Assembly: GCA_030620095.1 (NCBI GenBank)
Contig: JAUTXW010000871.1
Span: 496,001-560,000, forward strand
Length of the DNA: 64,000 nucleotides
Origin: Kuschelorhynchus macadamiae
Taxonomy: Eukaryota; Arthropoda; Insecta; Coleoptera; Curculionidae
Direction of reading: 5' to 3'
This document shows positions 56,881-64,000 of this stretch, piece after piece (the first letter of the stretch is position 1; each line of letters begins with the position of its first letter). A program made the translations under genes and the position numbers. The notes beneath the pieces are model-generated. The model searched no databases and had not been told where the DNA came from. It saw only the letters and a list, made by a program, of their open reading frames with translations.

Positions 56881-59139
56881 TGATTATGAGTTATTTTAAT
56901 ATTTAATTTAAAAACCAACTAAATTTTGAAATTATTTGAAAAATGTTAAGCTTGGTAGGTAAAATATATTAAAATTATATTTATTTAATTAACTAAAAAC
57001 CTTTATGTCCTATTTGAATTATACATAATGCTAGAAAAGAGCCGAATTAAGTAAAAGCCATTTCCCATAAAGATTGTGCGGAGTCCTTTAAATAAATCGT
57101 TAAAGTGAAATAGCCTAAATATTTATCATGATATTATTTTTGTATGTATGATCAGACCACGAAGGCTGAAGGCCTAAGTACTGGGTACCATGTTTGCTTT
57201 AAGGGAAGCTTATTGATACCAGATTTAAAAACTTGCAGATCAGGAGAAGAGGGAAGGAGAAGAACTTCAAAGGGCTATTCTAGATAAGACAGTCTTGTAA
57301 AAGATATAAATACTACGAACGTAGACGCAACCGCCACCTTTCAGGCGGAATAATGGAAGAAGTTCATAGCACGGCTTATTTTGGTTACAGTTAGGAAGAG
57401 ATTGCAGGATTGGGGATAGCACAGATATTGGTGACTGACAAAAAAAGAAAGAAAGGGAAAACTGACTCATATACACAGGACTGGAAACGTCAGTAAAAAC
57501 TTCTCCTATCCTTAGAATGTGTATGTAGGGTGATACCTCCTCGGGCGAGAGAAAAATCTCTTCTATCACCTTATATTTCAACCAAAAATTAAAAGTAAGA
57601 TAAAATAAAGAAGAAAAAAGAAATAAGATAAAAAATAAAATTAAATAAAAATAAATACATTATTAAATAAAAATAAAATAAAATTTATCGCTTCTAGATT
57701 ACTCGATCAAGACATTCACATCCACCATTTATATTTAAAGATGTAGTGCTCTCAGAATATACTGCGCAAATTTGGAAATATATGAGAAATTCTGGTCGAA
57801 TAAAAAATGCCTAGAAGTCAGACAATTCCTCTACTTACGGATCTGACCGAAAACCAGTGTTCAGCTTTATTTAACTTTAAGAATGGAAACAGTAGAATAT
57901 GTTTTCTAAATACTTTTAAATTATTTTTACTTACAGATAAGTTACTAGCAAAAATTTTAATCCTTTCCTTGGTATTTCGGCACTAGCTGATTAGGGTTCA
58001 TCTTCCTTAAAAAACGATCATCCTATAAAAAGGGGTTCTTAAAATAATTGACCGCCCCGTGCCATAAATCCGCTTAGTTTGCCAATGATTGTAAGTAACA
58101 GAAAACGATAAAAATAACACAGAAATCTACAAAACATTAAACATTCAAAATAGGCAGCGGTGTTTTCCTGGCAGTGTTAAAATATGCAAATTGAGTATTG
58201 CAATCGAGACTATATTTCGAGATATTTTTTTATGGAGTTCCCAAAACTAGAATATCATCAAAACAGTCAAATACTGACACATTTTGTCATATCTATCCTT
58301 AATATTAGCCACGAAACTCGAATAGTTATAAACAAAGTAAGTAATTAAATTTTCTAAACATTTTTATTTGAATTTTATGGATCAAAAATTTGCCAGACGG
58401 ATGGTTTATAGATATGGAGTAAACATAATAAATCAATCAAGAACGTGTTCTTCCGTCGTATATTTATAATACTTTGATTTTCAAATTTTATGGTTTAAAT
58501 CTTTTGTATGCCATAAGCCAAATATTGCTGCATGCTTGAAGTTCTAGCGAATATTTCCCTCACATATAAAAATTCCCATAAGAAGTGTACAATTTTGTAA
58601 AATTACAGCGATAGTTCCACAGCAGCAAGGATTGTAAGGAAAAAATACTTATGGACCACTTTTTTTAAAACGAACTACCCTACTACTGACCCAGGGTTTC
58701 TCCCTTCGAATATTGAACATCGTTCAACATTATAGGTTCAAATACATTCTTAATCTGGAATTAGAATTAATCAATGTCAATGTCAAATTATTTTGATAAA
58801 CAATAATAATTACAAGCCCGCAGCTGAAAAATTATTTGAAAAATGTTTTACTTAAGTGATCGGGAAATATTCAGTAGTTCACAAGTGCTGGATATTTTAA
58901 TAAGTATACTTTGACATTTTTGTGGAAATTCAGGAGTTCAAATTTCTTTAAAGATATTCAACAGAAAAGAAATTTGGCTGAGTGATATTTTCGCGATAAT
59001 ATTGCCGAAAATTGTCAAAGTAAATATCTTTCACGAGTGGTATATGACAAGATTATATACCGTGCTAGCTATTGCAAACATACGAACAATTTATTCCACA
59101 AAAATATACCACTAACATAACATTATTTAACTGCAATAA
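56881..59139. other. no gene recognised
   Basis: About 2.2 kb of AT-rich DNA, with a purine-rich A/G stretch near 57590-57690. A 104-codon minus-strand frame (57267-57581) has no recognisable features and I do not trust it. Confidence 0.5.
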
Positions 59140-60080
59140 TTATTTTGCATTATTGTAAACATTGTGGGACTGTTGATTTTGAGAGTCGCAGATAAAGATG
59201 AAGCCAAATGAGTTGAAGATGCGGAGGGTTGAGTTAAAAAGTGGATAGAAGTAGGTATTGCTTCCGATGTCCCCCTTAATCCATCCACTATTTAGTTGGG
59301 ATGAAGCACTTCCATGTCCGGTAATTTTGATCAGTTCTTGGTCATCTATTCCGGATCGGCTTAAGATGTTCATTGCAGGGGCTCTGTTCGAATTTTTTTG
59401 CATCTTTTAGGCCTATTTTTGTTGCAGTTTCATTTGCCCATTTGGAAAGGGTATTTTTTCCAATGGGCACATCTTTGTAAGAATATCCTTTTCGTCACCG
59501 ATTTGGATTTTCAGTTAAAAAAAGTCGGTTTGTTTTTATATTTGTTCTCCTTTTTGCAAGCATTTTTGTTAACAAACGTACAGGACATTTTTGGAATTTG
59601 GTACTAACCATTGTGACTCTGATAACTTAACTTTTTAACATTTCGCGCCCTCTGCCTAGTTTTTGAAAACACTGTATTGTACTCCTATCTTCCTGTCTCC
59701 ATACTATCGTTATTTATTTTTTTTTTTGAAAAAGAAAGCTAGACAGTTTGCTGCTTCTCCCCCACGCCACCTCAACTCCAATGATGCATTGTCATAAAAT
59801 TTGCGTTGAAGCTCTTCCGGTTTATCCTCGATCCACAATTTATTCATTCTTACGTATTCTTCATACGTTAAACTCCTGGAACTCTTTTTACGAAATGTTG
59901 AAGTGGATTGAATTCCTTGCATTTTTTAATATAGCGTTATTGAATGGATCAAAATTGATATTAAATGCTTGATATTTTTCTTGAATCGTTTGGGCAGTAT
60001 TATTCCAAACTGCTTTCACCACCCCTTTTTTAATATTCGCTTCCATCTTGCTTTCTCATATTGCTCGCCCATTCCTCCAA
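59140..60080 (-). pseudogene. Crypton-like tyrosine recombinase (KIAA1958/ZMYM type) relic
   Basis: The minus strand reads, from about 60070: GVVKAVWNNTAQTIQEKYQA and DPFNNAILKNARNS (N-terminal domain); then SRSLTYEEYVRMNKLWIEDK and PEELQRKFYDNASLELRWRGGEA, whose RWRGGE holds the first catalytic Arg; then, after damage, KGYSYKDVPIGKNTLSKWAN and ATKIGLKDAKKFE; and finally NILSRSGIDDQELIKITGHG then SASSQLN, the GH block of the YR active site. The subfamily differs from the two other YR relics in the window. Frames are broken at least three times. Confidence 0.8.
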
Positions 60081-60769
60081 AACCCTACCTTCTAATGATC
60101 TCACATGGCAAAAATTGTAACACTTTAATTTTGTTACATGGTTTACTCTTAAATTTAACGTTTATAATGTACTCTTTAAGAGTTAATTTTTAATAATTGA
60201 TATGTGTGCTTTATTTAAATTATATATTGGTTTTATAGTTTAGTTAGATTACCCATATCTCAAGCGAAGATTTCATTTGTTATACCGGATTATATTATAA
60301 TAATTAATCGGTATGTATAGTGCCACCTATTATCAACAACTATCAGTATTCTTAAACTAGAGTAGTTCACCACCCCATTCTAAAGAAACGTTTTACTGCA
60401 AGTTCAAACGTTGTTACTTGGATGGCGATGCCTAGATTTATACAATATCATTCATTAATTAAAACTATAATTATTTAAAAAATGAAACCCAAATAACATC
60501 TAAAGACGTTTATTTCTTAATATTATAGAGTAAATAAGAATTTAATTTTAGCAGTCTTGAAAAACCGGTTTTGCCTCCTTTATGCAAGTTTTGGTGTTTC
60601 AATAATCTTGTCAGAATGCTGCATTTTCGACTTCAAACCTCTATTTTTGGGTCCAAACATCTTTTCTGTTGCTGGCATTAACGCACCCAATTTTTTTTTG
60701 CATGGAAGGTCGATATTTTGTATTAATACTCATATGTAGGAATTTATGTTTATGAAGCACGGTTACTTT
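60081..60769. other. no gene recognised
   Basis: AT-rich spacer. Confidence 0.5.
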
Positions 60770-60788
60770 GATAAATATTTCTATTTTA

Positions 60789-60852
<64 letters not shown>

Positions 60853-60864
60853 TATCTAAAATAG

Positions 60865-60916
<52 letters not shown>
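60770..60916. repeat. two (TA)n tracts around a palindromic insert
   Basis: TTTCTATTTTAGATGTATATA precedes the first tract, and ATATATCTAAAATAGAAAT separates it from the second. The two words are inverted copies, so the whole forms a large potential cruciform. Confidence 0.85.
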
Positions 60917-60917
<1 letters not shown>

Positions 60918-63900
60918 TTTAGGCTAATACGTGCTTGTTACTTTATTTTAAATTTACCCTATGTTAATTGTATTCCTTTTTAGCCCTGGATATTTAACAC
61001 ATAAGGGCAATATTAGTAAAAATTCTTTAGCAGTTGTATATTGGTATAACTAAATCGGTTCTGTGTAGTGTTTGGAAAACCAAATTATATCCTTAAATAT
61101 TTCCTTTCTCAATATTTTCTTCCTGATTGCATGAGTATTTAGACCCTTTTATGTCTTAAATTATTACTCGACCATTTTAGTCTTCTGTGAATTACCTACA
61201 ATATTTCGTTATGAATAAATCTTTTTTAATGGTAAAATAACAAATTTATTTATATTGTATTGTTGTGAAAATCTAATTTAAATGAAGCCTAGGTACCTTT
61301 TTGTTGTCAGGGTTTTTTCACTTCCCCATTTGAAATCAATTCCCCATAGCTTTGTTTCCTGTTTTATTTATCTAAGTTTTGGAAGCGGTAAGATAGATGA
61401 TTGTGTACTATTCGTTTTGTCTAGTTCACAGTATAAATTAGGGTTATGGGACGTGTCACTTCCTATGCGCTGTCACTTGCTGCATCCGATATGCCCTCAT
61501 TCAGTAGGCGCATGCTAAGATCCCAACTGTTGCCAAGGTTATTCTCAGGTGGTTGCCGTTTGAATTATAAACCAATTCGTGATCGTTTTTCTTGCTCTGC
61601 AATTCCTATTTTAAATCATTCCGAGTTCCTCTTGACAACACTGATGTCACCTGGGGCAATCTAACCGATGAAATTCTAGAAGGTACAACATAGCTGGTTC
61701 CAGGAAGGAACTACTTTTTCACTTCACTTTTCTGGTCTCCTGTAACATCGAAAGGTCTTCAGCGCGAACTGGGGAAAACAAAATCCAAGTTTTTTTTCGA
61801 AATCCGTTTGTGTGGATTTGTCCTCAAGCTTCGTAAAAATTTACTTGGGGTTTTCTATTTGTGAATTTTATTGTATTTTGTAACCTCCAAGTAATCCCTC
61901 TGAGAGAGGATTTTTGATGCCGAAGTTGGACCAGGCCGCCATTTTCCTGCCACGTTCTGAAGAAGTCTTCCTGTCCGGGGAGAATTAAACCCTATTGAAT
62001 AGGTAATTCCGCTTCATCTTTTTTAAAAAGTGTATATTCCTTTTGAATGCTTTTGATTTTATATTACGTAATTTGGTAATTTTTGGTCATATATGGAAAT
62101 AAACTTTTGCTCATATAATAATTTTTTTTTTGTGTGGGGACTAGGAATTTTCTTTTGAATTTCTGAACAAGGGGTTATAAAAAAAAGGAGATTACTGATA
62201 GATTGCAAATTAAATTTTTGATGGTCATTATAGTTGCTATATTAGTTAATTTTTTTAATTATATTTGAGATGCATGCTTTCACCTTTAGTATAAATCAAC
62301 ATTTGTAGCAGCTCACAGAGCTGAATTAAGTTAATAGTTGCAATTGTTTTTTTATAAATTGGGTTATTAATTAAAATATCTTGCCTAGCTGTTCAGTAAT
62401 TTAATATGACTTAGTTTTTTTTTAACCTATAGTATTTTGTGTTTTTAACTTTGGGATCGTCTGAAAATATTTTCTTAAAAGAAAACTTTATCATCCAAGT
62501 TTGTTATATTGGGGTTTAAATATATTTTTGCTGTTTCTATATTTTATATCGTTATTATTCTGAATTAGTTTTTAAAGTTTTTTTTTACAATGTTTCGCTT
62601 GAATATTGGGTAATTTTTTCTAATGATTGATTTTTTTTAAATTAAATTTAATTTCTTTAATACCCTTTATTGCAAATCGCATTTAATATTATGCTGATTT
62701 TTTACACGGTTTAGGAAGCACTCTTTGTACAGTTTGCGTTTTGTTTTCATTTTGATTAAGTAGTGTTTATTGAACATACATTTTGACTGTTTTCTTTAAA
62801 ATACTAAATATTTTATTGTATTCGGGCTTCCTTCGGTGATACGAAAATTTAGTGAAAATGAAAGACTTCGAGGCCTTAAGTAGAAATTTCAAAATTAATT
62901 AGTGCTTTGAAATTTTATTATTTCATTTTGATTCATTTGGGATGAGGGTAATTTTTTTTTAGATCATTTTCTTTATATAAAATTAATATTTTTATTTGGG
63001 TTATATTTTATTCTTATTTTTAATGTAATTATTAAAAAAATACTAAAAAACCTTTTGTTTTCTTAGGGTCTTAGTACGGGGCTTTAAGACTCACTTTGAC
63101 GTGAACGAGCAACGTTCTGCCCTATAATTACTAAGGTCCTGTCTACTGATATACCTTCCACCGGTTGCAGTGACGTATCACGCTGGGACAAGTGGTGAAC
63201 TTTTTTATTTCATATTAGTGCACTTTTTTTGTACAGGCATTTAAAAAAAAAACTTTTAGTAAATAGATTTTATTGTTTTTATTTAATGTGTTTTATTTAG
63301 CTCACATTTTCTCTTCTTTTTCAGATTTTTTTTTAAATAACGTCTTAATTTTAATTTTTTTTTATTTTATAAAAGTATTAGGAACAAGTGAGCGCCGGAC
63401 ACATCCAGGGGCTTTCCAATTTAGGCCGTAATAAATTGGTGGCGCTCACCTTTTTTACTTTTAATTTTTTTCCCACGCCCAATCTCCGAGATAAACGAGC
63501 TTAGGGCATTGATATTGCACGCTCTGTTGACCACGAGCTTGTCTCTTGATACTTTTGCCTTTTTTGTAATTACCTTCGCGAGTTTTTTTTTATTTCAGTG
63601 TATTAATAAAAATATTTCCTATTTTATTATTAAAAAAAAAATAAGAGCGAAACAATCTTGCACCCTACGGTTATTAACCAGAGCAAGGGTTGCAAAATCT
63701 AAGAATTAATTCCATATGTATTTCGTTTTTTTAATGTTATTTGGTGTTACTTTTTCTACTTCTCTCGAATTTCTTCAAAGGAAGTGTTCCCGAAACGGCC
63801 AGACATCGTTTTTTAAGTAAGTGGCAAATATTTAGAAATATAGCTTGTAAAGAAAAATGATACGCCAATGCCATTTCTATCAGCGAGCAGTAACTTGTGA

Positions 63901-64000
63901 AAGCAACTTTTAATATCAATATTTTGCCTACAAAAAAATCGTTTTTTCTTACAGAAATATTTTTCTCAGTTTAATATCTCCTGTTTAACAACGAATATTG
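60917..64000. other. no gene recognised
   Basis: Mostly AT-rich. A less AT-rich patch at about 61440-61990 has coding-like texture on both strands (plus: GRVTSYALSLAASDMPSFSR; minus: SWDLSMRLLNEGISDAASDS), but I cannot assign it; it may be a transposon scrap. A second, shorter GC-richer patch lies near 63060-63200 and a third near 63380-63440 (GTGAGCGCC ... GGTGGCGCTCAC). Confidence 0.45.

Noticed and set aside
57267..57581. 104-codon minus-strand frame
   Set aside because: No recognisable domain, no upstream splice or promoter signal, and composition consistent with chance in this region.
63380..63450. GTGAGCGCC ... GGTGGCGCTCAC inverted word as a regulatory hairpin or terminator
   Set aside because: The arms are short with a long loop, and no gene ends here; too little support to annotate.

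Overview
This is an AT-rich piece of eukaryotic nuclear DNA, most likely from an insect. The basis is the mix of mobile elements (rosa-like mariners, piggyBac, pogo/Tigger, Crypton-like tyrosine recombinases, Penelope-like elements, a Dong/R4-type and jockey/CR1-type non-LTR retrotransposons) and the long (TA)n tracts. A beetle is plausible but not proven. No complete host protein gene, rRNA, tRNA or CRISPR array could be supported. One possible terminal host exon (about 54.2-54.45 kb, minus) is the best non-transposon candidate. Essentially every recognisable coding stretch is a transposon protein, most of them broken.

Layout. 0-6.3 kb holds no recognisable gene. 6.35-7.61 kb is an internally deleted piggyBac-like element. 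About 8.06-8.32 kb looks like an LTR fragment, and 8.57-9.26 kb is a foldback element. 10.1-10.5 kb is a tyrosine-recombinase relic. 10.59-11.37 kb and 21.12-21.93 kb are inverted copies of one ~0.8 kb repeat. 11.4-15.9 kb is a Dong/R4-type retrotransposon with an OTU protease-like domain at its 5' end. 16.56-18.86 kb is a mariner-like transposase pseudogene split by an intron-like 1.5 kb segment that carries a reversed jockey-type RT fragment. 23.5-27.75 kb is a cluster of Penelope fragments and a mariner relic with terminal inverted repeats. 29.2-30.06 kb is a second tyrosine recombinase relic, followed by a 5'-truncated jockey/CR1 3' end. 32.4-34.7 kb holds a mariner-like transposase that is open across two exons separated by an 826 bp GT-AG intron-like segment.

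The second half is dominated by repeats. 34.7-35.9 kb and 36.5-38.3 kb are opposite-facing arrays of a ~500 bp higher-order repeat, with a third array at 54.9-56.6 kb. A ~225 bp tandem repeat carrying a hammerhead-like motif (retrozyme-like) lies at 38.3-41.6 kb. It is interrupted by (TA)n and by a 2.3 kb mariner-like element with ~430 bp terminal inverted repeats. 42.5-45.3 kb is a Penelope-like element with 531 bp inverted terminal repeats, each holding a hammerhead-like motif. 45.6-48.7 kb is a pogo-like element. 50.28-54.03 kb is a mariner-like element split by a nested Penelope-like element. 59.1-60.1 kb is a third tyrosine recombinase relic. The last ~4 kb is AT-rich DNA in which nothing was recognised.

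The genes do not form a pathway; the window records layered transposition. The most unusual signals are: (1) two mariner-like transposase genes with GT-AG intron-like interruptions at different positions that rejoin in frame; (2) hammerhead-like motifs in Penelope termini and in a tandem repeat; (3) an OTU-like domain just upstream of an R4-type reverse transcriptase; (4) repeated contact between transposon ends and (TA)n tracts.
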